A stretch of DNA of 64,000 bases from Luteococcus sp038433135 (GTDB taxonomy: Bacteria > Actinomycetota > Actinomycetes > Propionibacteriales > Propionibacteriaceae): assembly GCF_038433135.1 (NCBI RefSeq), contig NZ_JBCDMV010000002.1:372001-436000 (forward strand), in the 5' to 3' direction. Under the pieces are notes generated by a model. It made no database searches. It had not been told where the DNA came from and was given only the letters and a program-made list of their open reading frames with translations. Positions within the stretch are counted from its first letter, which is position 1, and every line of letters begins with the position of its first letter. Position numbers and translations under genes: made by a program. Below, piece after piece: positions 57,558 through 64,000 of this stretch.

Positions 57558-57788
57558 GGTGGTGCTCCTTGCTCGTGCACGGCGCCATGAGCGGTGCGGA
57601 TTTCCTTCCCGATGGGAACCTCACACTGAACTCCGTTGTCATCACGCCGGGCCACTGAACAGTCCCGACTCTTGCGTGCCAACACAGTACAGTGAGGACG
57701 CAAGGATCCATCGTAGCGAGACCACATTGAAATGAAATCCACCCGTTGCCACGTTCTGGTGCCACAAGATGGCGCAACTGCCAGTAGC

Positions 57789-57794
57789 TAAGGT
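57789..57794 (+). promoter_or_regulatory. Leaderless -10 element for the small membrane protein gene
   Basis: TAAGGT, 7 nt before ATG 57802. It rejects the longer in-frame start at 57769. Confidence 0.5.
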
Positions 57795-57801
57795 GGGGCG
57801 C

Positions 57802-58095
57802 ATGTCCTTGTTCCAGACGGCAGTCTTTGCGGTCGCGGTGCTGTTGTCCGCAGTGGTCGGGGATCTGCTGCACAACTATGACTTGCCGAAGTGGTGGCAC
57901 ACGGTGGCCATCCTGGCGATGGCCGCTGCTGGTGCTTATCTGGCCAATGTCCTGCTGGTCACGGCCATGCTGGGGGCAGGGGTTGGCTGGCTCTTGATTG
58001 GCGGGGCCCATCTGGCTATGCAGCATTCAGAGCGACGCAGGGCCATGCACGAGCGGAAGGAACACCGTCACCGGCTCGGACGTCGGATTCCCTGA
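57802..58095 (+). CDS. Small membrane protein with three hydrophobic segments
   Basis: A 97-residue protein: SLFQTAVFAVAVLLSAVVGD, WWHTVAILAMAAAGAYLANV and LLVTAMLGAGVGWLLIGGAH, then a basic cytoplasmic tail (SERRRAMHERKEHRHRLGRR). The pattern suggests a regulatory or scaffold peptide in the inner membrane. Family not recognised. It converges on the mannosyltransferase gene. Confidence 0.7.
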   Translation: MSLFQTAVFAVAVLLSAVVGDLLHNYDLPKWWHTVAILAMAAAGAYLANVLLVTAMLGAGVGWLLIGGAHLAMQHSERRRAMHERKEHRHRLGRRIP

Positions 58096-58120
58096 GCCGT
58101 CGGCTGCGAGCGGTTCCCGC

Positions 58121-59731
58121 TCAGATCCATGAGCGGAACCACATCCGCAGCAGCCACGCCTTGCGGGTCAGCAGGCCGTCGGTGAGGATCGGGTAGATGA
58201 AGGCGAAGTTGGCGGCCACCAGGGCCACCGCGCCGCCCGCGATCCACGCCCCGCGTTTGCGACGCGGGCTGTCGGCCGGGCCGATGATCCTGCCCAGCCA
58301 GAGCGCCAGGATGATCACGGTGAACGGGATGATGCAGATGGCGTAGAAGAAGAACAGCGGCCGGTCGGCGTACTTGAACCACGGCAGGTAGGTGCTCATC
58401 GCGGCGATGATCGGCAGCCCGAAGCGCCAGTCACGCCCGGCGATCCAGGCGACGATGCCGGCCAGCAGGGCCGCCAGGGCCAGCCACCACAGCACCGGGG
58501 TGCCGGCGCCGGAGATCACCCGCAGGCAGGTGTCGTTCACCGCCTGGCAGCCGTCGGTGCCCGGCTTGATGCCGTTGACCGCGTCGATCCCGATCGGCCG
58601 GTACATCACCAGCCAGCCCCATGGGTTCGCCTCGTAGACGTGGGTGGTGTCCTGCATCATCCCGGTGCCGGTGTGGAAGTCGTACATTTCCTTGTGGTAG
58701 TGGAAGAGCGAGGCCAGCGGGGCGCCGAAGACCTTCACCGTCCAGACATCTTGGTGGCTCGCGCCCCAGCCCCGGCTCCAGCCGCCGTGGCTGGTCAGCC
58801 AGCCCGTCCAGCAGGCCAGGTAGGTGGGCACGGCCACCACGACCAGATGGATGAAGGCGGGGATTCCGTCGCGCAGCAGCGACGCCCAGGAGCGACCCCC
58901 GGCGCCGGCCAGCCGCCGGGCTCCCAGATCCCAGACCACCGACAGGATTCCCATGCTGGCCAGCACGAAGATCGAATTCCACTTCACCCCGCAGGCCAGG
59001 CCGAACATGATGCCCGCCAGCAGCCGCCATGGCCGGAACCACAACGCGGGGCCGAAGGCGCCATCCAGATCCCGCAGACCCTTCCGCTCCAGATGAGCCG
59101 CGAGCTTGTTGCGGAACCAGTCCCGATCGGCCGCGACGCAGGCCACCGCGCTGACCAGGAAGAGCGCCTGGAAGATGTCCAGCAGACCGATCCGGCTCAT
59201 GGTGAAGGCCAGCCCGTCCAGACTGAGCAGCACGCCGGCGATGGCGCCCACCAGCGTCGAACGTGACAGCCGTCGGGCCAGTCGGATGGTGACCAGCACC
59301 AGTAGGGTGCCCGCCACCAGCGAGCTGAACCGCCAGCCGAAGGAGTTCATTCCGAACAAGTGCTCGCCGACGGCGATCAGCCACTTGCCCAGCGGGGGGT
59401 GCACGATGAAGGACGGGTCGGGCGACCAGGAGTCGGTCATGCCCTGCGCGATGGCGTCGTTGATCTTGAGCTTCGGTGACCCGGGCTGGAACTTCGGCCA
59501 GCTGCCCTCATAGCCCAGGTGCAGCATGGTCCAGGCGTCCTTGGGGTAGTAGGTCTCGTCGAAGACCAGGTTCTTGGGCCGGTCCAGGTGGATCAGCCGG
59601 ATCACGAAGGCGAAGGCGGTGATTCCCAGGGTCACCAGCCAGCTGACCAGCCGGTCCGGGGGCGGGGCGTCGCGCAGCCTCGCAAGGGTGCTGTGCGGCG
59701 AGTCGTCGCGGACGGTGGTGGCTGGAGTCAC
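58121..59731 (-). CDS. Polyprenyl-phosphate-mannose--protein mannosyltransferase (PMT family)
   Basis: O-mannosylates secreted proteins using polyprenyl-phosphate mannose. The 536-residue membrane enzyme has the PMT catalytic acidic pair in FDETYYPKDAWTMLHLGYEG, HPPLGKWLIAVGEHLFGMNS, DGLAFTMSRIGLLDIFQALF and the loop region HTGTGMMQDTTHVYEANPWG, over about 11 helices. GTG 59731 is chosen because TAGGAT lies 7 nt upstream; longer open frame upstream overlaps rsmI and is not real. The pmt/rsmI divergent pair is conserved in actinobacteria. Confidence 0.93.
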   Translation of the reverse strand: MTPATTVRDDSPHSTLARLRDAPPPDRLVSWLVTLGITAFAFVIRLIHLDRPKNLVFDETYYPKDAWTMLHLGYEGSWPKFQPGSPKLKINDAIAQGMTDSWSPDPSFIVHPPLGKWLIAVGEHLFGMNSFGWRFSSLVAGTLLVLVTIRLARRLSRSTLVGAIAGVLLSLDGLAFTMSRIGLLDIFQALFLVSAVACVAADRDWFRNKLAAHLERKGLRDLDGAFGPALWFRPWRLLAGIMFGLACGVKWNSIFVLASMGILSVVWDLGARRLAGAGGRSWASLLRDGIPAFIHLVVVAVPTYLACWTGWLTSHGGWSRGWGASHQDVWTVKVFGAPLASLFHYHKEMYDFHTGTGMMQDTTHVYEANPWGWLVMYRPIGIDAVNGIKPGTDGCQAVNDTCLRVISGAGTPVLWWLALAALLAGIVAWIAGRDWRFGLPIIAAMSTYLPWFKYADRPLFFFYAICIIPFTVIILALWLGRIIGPADSPRRKRGAWIAGGAVALVAANFAFIYPILTDGLLTRKAWLLRMWFRSWI

Positions 59732-59738
59732 GCACCAC

Positions 59739-59744
59739 ATCCTA
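59739..59744 (-). promoter_or_regulatory. Leaderless -10 element for the mannosyltransferase
   Basis: TAGGAT on the minus strand, 7 nt before GTG 59731. Confidence 0.5.
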
Positions 59745-59773
59745 TGCAGTGGCTCCGGTTGGTGGCGGCGCGC

Positions 59774-59779
59774 GACAAT
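59774..59779 (+). promoter_or_regulatory. Possible leaderless -10 element for rsmI
   Basis: GACAAT, 6 nt before ATG 59786; weaker than the TANNNT class. Confidence 0.35.
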
Positions 59780-59785
59780 GGGGCA

Positions 59786-60721
59786 ATGGACACCGCATCG
59801 CCCCAGCCCGACGAGCCGACCCAGGTGGACGGGCCCGACGCGTTCGACCAACCGGTTGACGCCCCGACGGCCCGCCAGTTGGAACCCGACGCGCAGGGCA
59901 GGGGGAGGGTGGTGCTGGCCGCCACGCCGATCGGTTCCAGCGTCGATGCGTCCGAGAACCTGCGCGCGGTGCTGACCGGCGCCGAGGTGATCGCCGCGGA
60001 GGACACCCGGCGGCTGCAGACCCTGCTGCGTCGCTTGGGGATCACCACCCAGGCCCGGGTAGTGAGCTATTTCGAGGGCAATGAGGCGGCCCGCACCCAG
60101 GAATTGCTGGCCGAGCTGCTGGCCGGGCGCAATGTGGTGGTGGCCACCGACGCGGGCATGCCGTCGGTCAGCGATCCGGGCTATCGCCTGGTGAGCGCCG
60201 CCGTCGCCGCCGGGCTGGAGGTCACCTGCGTGCCCGGCCCCAGCGCCGTGCTGACCGCCCTGGCGGTCTCCGGCCTGCCGGTGGACCGCTTCTGCTTCGA
60301 GGGTTTCCTGCCGCGTTCGGGTGGGCCGCGACGTCGACGGCTGGGCGAGTTGGCCGCTGAAGCCCGCACCATGGTCTTCTTCGAGGCCCCGCACCGGCTG
60401 GCCGACTTCCTCGCCGACTGCGCCGCCGCCCTGGGCGATGATCGCCCCGCGGCGGTCTGCCGGGAGCTCACCAAGCCCTATGAGGAGGTCAAGCGGGGTG
60501 GGTTGGCCGAGTTGGCCGCATGGGCGGTGGAGCACGCCCGCGGGGAGATCTGCGTCGTGGTGCAGGGCGCCCCGGAACGCGACGGTGCACAGGACGCGCT
60601 GGCGCTGGTGCAGCGCCGGATCGCCGACGGGGAGAAGCTGTCCGCCGCCGTCGCCGAGGTGGCCAAGCTGACCGGCGCCAACAAGAAGCAGCTCTACCAG
60701 GCGGCGCTGGACGCCCGCTGA
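59786..60721 (+). CDS. rsmI: 16S rRNA 2'-O-ribose C1402 methyltransferase
   Basis: The 311-residue protein has an acidic, proline-containing N-terminal extension of about 45 residues, then the SAM-dependent tetrapyrrole-methylase-type core: RVVLAATPIGSSVDASENLR, EVIAAEDTRRLQTLLRRLGI, VVATDAGMPSVSDPGYRLVS and VTCVPGPSAVLTALAVSGLP with FEGFLPRSGGPRRRRL. The C-terminal helix ends with NKKQLYQAALD, typical of RsmI. ATG 59786 agrees with the weak promoter. Confidence 0.94.
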   Translation: MDTASPQPDEPTQVDGPDAFDQPVDAPTARQLEPDAQGRGRVVLAATPIGSSVDASENLRAVLTGAEVIAAEDTRRLQTLLRRLGITTQARVVSYFEGNEAARTQELLAELLAGRNVVVATDAGMPSVSDPGYRLVSAAVAAGLEVTCVPGPSAVLTALAVSGLPVDRFCFEGFLPRSGGPRRRRLGELAAEARTMVFFEAPHRLADFLADCAAALGDDRPAAVCRELTKPYEEVKRGGLAELAAWAVEHARGEICVVVQGAPERDGAQDALALVQRRIADGEKLSAAVAEVAKLTGANKKQLYQAALDAR

Positions 60722-60731
60722 GTGGGAGAGA

Positions 60732-61625
60732 ATGGACCCCATGGACATCCCCGCCCGGCTCGCCGAGCTCAAACTCCCTCCCTTGCCGGAGCCGTTGCCG
60801 CACCCCACCGTCGATTCGCACACCCATCTGGACTCCACCCGGGAGTACTCGGGGCTGCCGGTGGAGCTGAACCTGGCCGCCGCTGCCGCCGTCGGGATCG
60901 ACCGGGTGGTGGAGGTAGGCTGCGACGTCGACTCGTCGCGGATCGCGGTGGAGCTGGCCGCCAAGTACCCGCAGGTGGTGGCGGCCGTCGCGATGCATCC
61001 CAATGACGCCGCGCGCAGCACGACGCTGGAGGCGGACATCGCCGCGATCGACCAGCTGGCCGGCGCCGGCGACCACGTCCGCGCCATCGGCGAGACGGGC
61101 CTGGACCACTACCGCACCACCGACGAAGCGCTGCACGCGGTGCAGGAGCAGAGCTTCGTCGCGCACATCGACATCGCCCGCCGGCACGGCAAGACGCTGG
61201 TGATCCACCACCGCGACGCCCACTCCGACCTGCTGCGCGTCCTGGACGAACAGGAGCTGCCGGAGCGCACCGTGATGCACTGCTTCAGCGGCGACGCGGA
61301 TCTTGCCCGCGCCTGCCTGGCCCACGACGATGCCGAGCACGGCATGTGGCTGAGCTTTCCCGGCGTGATCACCTACAAGAACGCGCCCTACCTCTCCGAG
61401 GCGCTGAAGGTCACCCCGCTGGAGCGCGTGCTGACCGAGACCGACGCCCCCTACCTGACGCCGGTGCCGGCCCGGGGCAAGGCCAATGCCCCCTATCTGG
61501 TGCCGCACACCGTGCGCTTCATGGCCGAGGTGCTCGACGTCGACGTCGCCGCGTTGTGCCGACGGCTGCGCACCAACACCTTCGAGGCCTTCGGCGGCAG
61601 CTGGGGAGAGGATCAGGATGCCTGA
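60732..61625 (+). CDS. tatD: TatD-family metal-dependent deoxyribonuclease
   Basis: A 297-residue TIM-barrel hydrolase: VDSHTHLDSTREYSGLPVEL (metal His pair), AAVAMHPNDAARS, HVRAIGETGLDHYRTT with the metal Glu, LVIHHRDAHSDLLRVL, RTVMHCFSGDADLARACL, and LTETDAPYLTPVPARGKAN. ATG 60732 follows GGGAGAG closely; ATG 60741 is an equal alternative. It overlaps rsmA by 8 bp, so no rpfB gene lies between, unlike mycobacteria. Confidence 0.93.
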   Translation: MDPMDIPARLAELKLPPLPEPLPHPTVDSHTHLDSTREYSGLPVELNLAAAAAVGIDRVVEVGCDVDSSRIAVELAAKYPQVVAAVAMHPNDAARSTTLEADIAAIDQLAGAGDHVRAIGETGLDHYRTTDEALHAVQEQSFVAHIDIARRHGKTLVIHHRDAHSDLLRVLDEQELPERTVMHCFSGDADLARACLAHDDAEHGMWLSFPGVITYKNAPYLSEALKVTPLERVLTETDAPYLTPVPARGKANAPYLVPHTVRFMAEVLDVDVAALCRRLRTNTFEAFGGSWGEDQDA

Positions 61626-62469
61626 AACCGGACTGCTCGACCCGCGCTCGGTGCGCGCCCTGGCCGCGGAGCTGGACCTCAAGCCCACCAAGCAGCGCGG
61701 CCAGAACTTCGTGATCGACCCCAACACCGTGCGTCGGATCGTCTCCTTCTCCGCGGTCGGCGCCGACGACGTGGTGCTGGAGGTGGGTCCCGGGCTGGGC
61801 TCGCTGACCCTGGGGCTGCTGGAGACCGGCGCCGCCGTCACCGCCATCGAGATCGACGAGAAGCTGGCGCCCCGGCTCGCGCAGACGGTTGCCGAGCGGA
61901 TGCCGGAAGCAAGCGGCCGGATGGCCGTCGTGCATTCCGACGCGCTGCAGGTCAACGAGCTCGACGGTGATCGGGTGACCGCCCTGGTGGCCAACCTGCC
62001 CTACAACGTCAGCGTGCCAGTGCTGCTGCACCTGCTGGAGCGCTTCGAGAGCTGGCGCACCGGCCTGGTGATGGTGCAGCTGGAGGTGTGCGACCGGCTG
62101 GTGGCCACCCCCGGCAGCAAGATCTACGGCGTTCCCAGCGTGAAGATGGCCTGGTATGCCGAGGCCACCCGGGTGGGGACCGTGCCGCCGAAGGTCTTCT
62201 GGCCGGTGCCGAATGTGGATTCCGGGCTGGTGCGGATCATCCGTCGCGACCCGCCGGTGACCACCGCCACCCGGGAACAGGTCTTTGCCGTGGTGGATGC
62301 GGCCTTCGCCCAGCGACGCAAGATGCTGCGCGCCGCCCTGGCCGGGATCTGCGGTTCCTCGGCCGCGGCCAGCGAGGTGCTGGTGGCCGCCGACGTCGAT
62401 CCGCAGGCGCGTGGCGAGGTGCTGACGATCGAGGACTTCGCCCGGATCGCGGAACAGCTGAACGCCTGA
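61618..62469 (+). CDS. rsmA: 16S rRNA dimethyladenosine transferase (KsgA)
   Basis: Dimethylates two adjacent adenines at the 3' end of 16S rRNA. The 283-residue protein has KPTKQRGQNFVIDPNTVRRI, SAM motif I VVLEVGPGLGSLTLGLLETG, VTAIEIDEKLAPRLAQTVAE, and the catalytic motif ALVANLPYNVSVPVLLHLLE. ATG 61618 overlaps tatD; GGGGAGAGG upstream serves as ribosome site. Confidence 0.95.
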   Translation: MPETGLLDPRSVRALAAELDLKPTKQRGQNFVIDPNTVRRIVSFSAVGADDVVLEVGPGLGSLTLGLLETGAAVTAIEIDEKLAPRLAQTVAERMPEASGRMAVVHSDALQVNELDGDRVTALVANLPYNVSVPVLLHLLERFESWRTGLVMVQLEVCDRLVATPGSKIYGVPSVKMAWYAEATRVGTVPPKVFWPVPNVDSGLVRIIRRDPPVTTATREQVFAVVDAAFAQRRKMLRAALAGICGSSAAASEVLVAADVDPQARGEVLTIEDFARIAEQLNA

Positions 62470-62564
62470 TCAGCTTTCGGTTGAACGGTTGACGGCCTTG
62501 TCGCGCCCGGTTGCGGGGGATGATGTTTGCCCGGGGTGGGGGTGCGAGCCGGGCGGATCTGGGC

Positions 62565-62570
62565 TAGGTT
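62565..62570 (+). promoter_or_regulatory. Leaderless -10 element for ispE
   Basis: TAGGTT, 7 nt before GTG 62578. Confidence 0.5.
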
Positions 62571-62577
62571 CGCAGCC

Positions 62578-63528
62578 GTGGAAGCAACACGTCGAACGTC
62601 TGTGACGGACCAGACCCAGAGCGTGCGGGTCCGGGTGCCCGCCAAGGTGAATCTCGCCCTGTGCGTCGGTCCGGTCGGCGCCGACGGCTACCACCCGCTG
62701 GGCACCGTCTTCCACGCTGTCAGCCTGTTCGACGAGGTGCTGGCCAAGCCGGGGGAGCCCGGTCAGGTGCTGCTCACCGCCTCCGGTGAGGGGCTGGCAG
62801 ATGTTCCCGTCGACGACAGCAACCTGGCCTGTCGCGCGGCCCGGCTGCTGGCCGAACGCCACGGCAGCCCCCAGCTGGGGGTCCGGCTGCACCTGAAGAA
62901 GCAGATTCCGGTGGCGGGTGGCATGGCCGGCGGTTCGGCCGACTGCGCCGGGGCGCTGCTGGCCTGCTCCATGCTGTGGGATCTGGACACCACCCCCGAC
63001 GACCTGCATGATCTGGCCGCCGAGCTCGGCTCGGATGCCCCCTTCCCGCTGATGGGCGGCAATGCGATCGGCACCGGCCGCGGCGACCAGCTGGTGCCGA
63101 TGATCAGCCGCGGCAGCTACCACTGGGTCCTTGCCTTCGCCCACGACGGACTCTCCACCCCCGCGGTCTTCCGGCGCTTCGACGAGTTGGCCACCCGGCC
63201 CGGAGCCCCCACCCCGAGCACCACCATCCCCAGTGAGGTCTCCGCCGCCCTGGCCACCGGCAATGCCGTGCGGCTGGGCCAGGCGCTGCGCAATGACCTG
63301 CAGGCCGCCGCCATCGACCTGCGCCCGGAACTGGCCCAGACTCTGCAGGCCGGCCTCGACGCCGGTGCGCTCGGCGCGATGGTCTCCGGCTCCGGCCCCA
63401 CCTGCGCCTTCCTGGCCGCCGACGAGTCCGCGGCGATGGACCTCAGCTCGGCGCTGGCCAAGCTGCCCAGCGTGCGGACCACCCGTCGCGCCACCGGCCC
63501 TGTGCCCGGCGCCACCATCATGGGCTGA
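62578..63528 (+). CDS. ispE: 4-diphosphocytidyl-2-C-methyl-D-erythritol kinase
   Basis: Phosphorylates CDP-methylerythritol in the MEP isoprenoid pathway. The 316-residue GHMP kinase shows RVPAKVNLALCVGPVGADGY, the ATP loop KKQIPVAGGMAGGSADCAGA and the C-terminal GALGAMVSGSGPTCAFLAAD. GTG 62578 is set by the TAGGTT promoter; the open frame continues upstream to 62527 without another good start. rsmA-ispE adjacency is conserved in actinobacteria. Confidence 0.95.
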   Translation: MEATRRTSVTDQTQSVRVRVPAKVNLALCVGPVGADGYHPLGTVFHAVSLFDEVLAKPGEPGQVLLTASGEGLADVPVDDSNLACRAARLLAERHGSPQLGVRLHLKKQIPVAGGMAGGSADCAGALLACSMLWDLDTTPDDLHDLAAELGSDAPFPLMGGNAIGTGRGDQLVPMISRGSYHWVLAFAHDGLSTPAVFRRFDELATRPGAPTPSTTIPSEVSAALATGNAVRLGQALRNDLQAAAIDLRPELAQTLQAGLDAGALGAMVSGSGPTCAFLAADESAAMDLSSALAKLPSVRTTRRATGPVPGATIMG

Positions 63529-63609
63529 AGCCCCCCGGGATTGGCGGGGCAACAGCACGGCGTCGCCCCGGGCAAGCGGACGGGCCCGCCGGTCTGCTTT
63601 CATGTGCCT

Positions 63610-64000
63610 ATGACCAGCCAGAGCCTCCCCGAGCCAACGGACACCGCCAACCACGACGAGGTGGACGAGCTGGTGGCGGCCTGGCGACGGGAACGCTCCG
63701 ACCTGCCGGTGGATCCGATGCACATCTGGTCACGAATCCTGCGGCTGGCGGTGCACCTGGACGGGGCGCGACGGGTGGCGCACGCCCAGCACGGGCTGGA
63801 GGGCTGGGAATTCGACGTGCTGGCGGCGCTGCGCAAGGAGGGCGCCCCCTACACGATGAGCCCGGGGCAGTTGCTGAAGCAGACCCACGTCACCTCCGGC
63901 ACCATGACCAATCGGGTGGATCGGTTGGTGACCCGTGGCTTCGTCCGGCGCCAGGCCGATCCGAATGACGGCCGGGTGGTGCGCGTCGTGCTCACCGACG
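63610..64000 (+). CDS. MarR-family transcriptional regulator (C-terminus cut by window edge)
   Basis: About 130 residues are visible before the right edge. The winged helix is clear: GLEGWEFDVLAALRKEGAPY, MSPGQLLKQTHVTSGTMTNR, VDRLVTRGFVRRQADPNDGR with VVRVVLTD, the wing with its DxRxxxVxLT motif. The N-terminal 40 residues are acidic and may be a dimerisation extension. The ligand and targets are unknown. Confidence 0.88.
   Translation, partial: MTSQSLPEPTDTANHDEVDELVAAWRRERSDLPVDPMHIWSRILRLAVHLDGARRVAHAQHGLEGWEFDVLAALRKEGAPYTMSPGQLLKQTHVTSGTMTNRVDRLVTRGFVRRQADPNDGRVVRVVLTD

Noticed and set aside
63529..63609. Weak hairpin (CGGGGC/GCCCCG) after ispE
   Set aside because: Six base pairs with a long loop in GC-rich DNA is within chance expectation.
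1..64000. CRISPR arrays, rRNA genes, riboswitches and prophage genes
   Set aside because: I looked for regularly spaced repeats, rRNA landmarks, conserved leader structures before transport and cofactor genes, and phage structural genes; none was seen.

Overview
The window is chromosomal DNA of a high-GC actinobacterium. The signs are GC-rich third codon positions, many GTG starts and actinobacterial families such as DUF3027, DUF2530, the Glp/GlpR division pair, the iron regulator IdeR and a protein O-mannosyltransferase. A eukaryote-type UDP-glucose pyrophosphorylase and the general gene style make me lean towards Propionibacteriaceae, but that family assignment is inference. Much of the core order follows what is known of the Mycobacterium tuberculosis segments around mscL-moeA1-rimJ and pmt-rsmI-tatD-ksgA-ispE-prs-glmU, with rearrangements.

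Layout. 1-11 kb: TetR regulator (cut by the left edge), tRNA-Gln, glmU-prs, a helicase-associated protein, a proline-rich membrane protein, nagB, a cold-shock protein with DUF3027, DUF2530 and a purine-type NCS2 permease. 11-25.6 kb: cupin, pyruvate carboxylase, a secreted propeller-like protein, nagA, ideR, a methyltransferase, thioredoxin, tRNA-Arg, UDP-glucose pyrophosphorylase and a tandem pair of paralogous helix-turn-helix proteins. 25.6-32 kb: mscL, a SAF-domain protein, an FmdB-type zinc ribbon and 5-formyl-THF cyclo-ligase, divergent from glp(moeA)-moaC-mogA-rimJ-glpR.

32-44 kb is an accessory region that begins at tRNA-Ala. It holds recombinase and IS3-transposase scars, a SUKH-like protein, a decayed antitoxin/PIN locus, three apparently intact antitoxin/PIN-toxin pairs, a glycosyltransferase, a TetR-controlled operon of two small membrane proteins plus an oxidoreductase, a RibD-like reductase, a ZIP metal transporter and a polysaccharide deacetylase. 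44-51.5 kb: DNA glycosylase, amino-acid permease, a von Willebrand A surface protein, a Ser/Thr kinase with a Cro-type regulator, and a second NCS2 permease. 51.5-64 kb: a complete oligopeptide-type ABC importer, the protein mannosyltransferase, rsmI-tatD-rsmA, ispE and a MarR regulator cut by the right edge.

Functional threads. GlmU, NagA and NagB interconvert amino-sugar phosphates for the wall. Pyruvate carboxylase feeds anaplerosis. MoeA/Glp, MoaC and MogA belong to molybdenum cofactor chemistry, while Glp with GlpR may also serve cell division. The small rRNA methyltransferases and IspE are housekeeping. Two sequence themes run through the window. First, about twenty genes have a TANNNT -10 hexamer only 6-7 nt before the start codon, which predicts leaderless mRNAs; one such site is symmetric and would serve two divergent genes. 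Second, a palindromic repeat family (CCTCGACAGGCTCGG type) sits after genes and once inside a kinase reading frame. All functions are read from sequence; no searches could be run.
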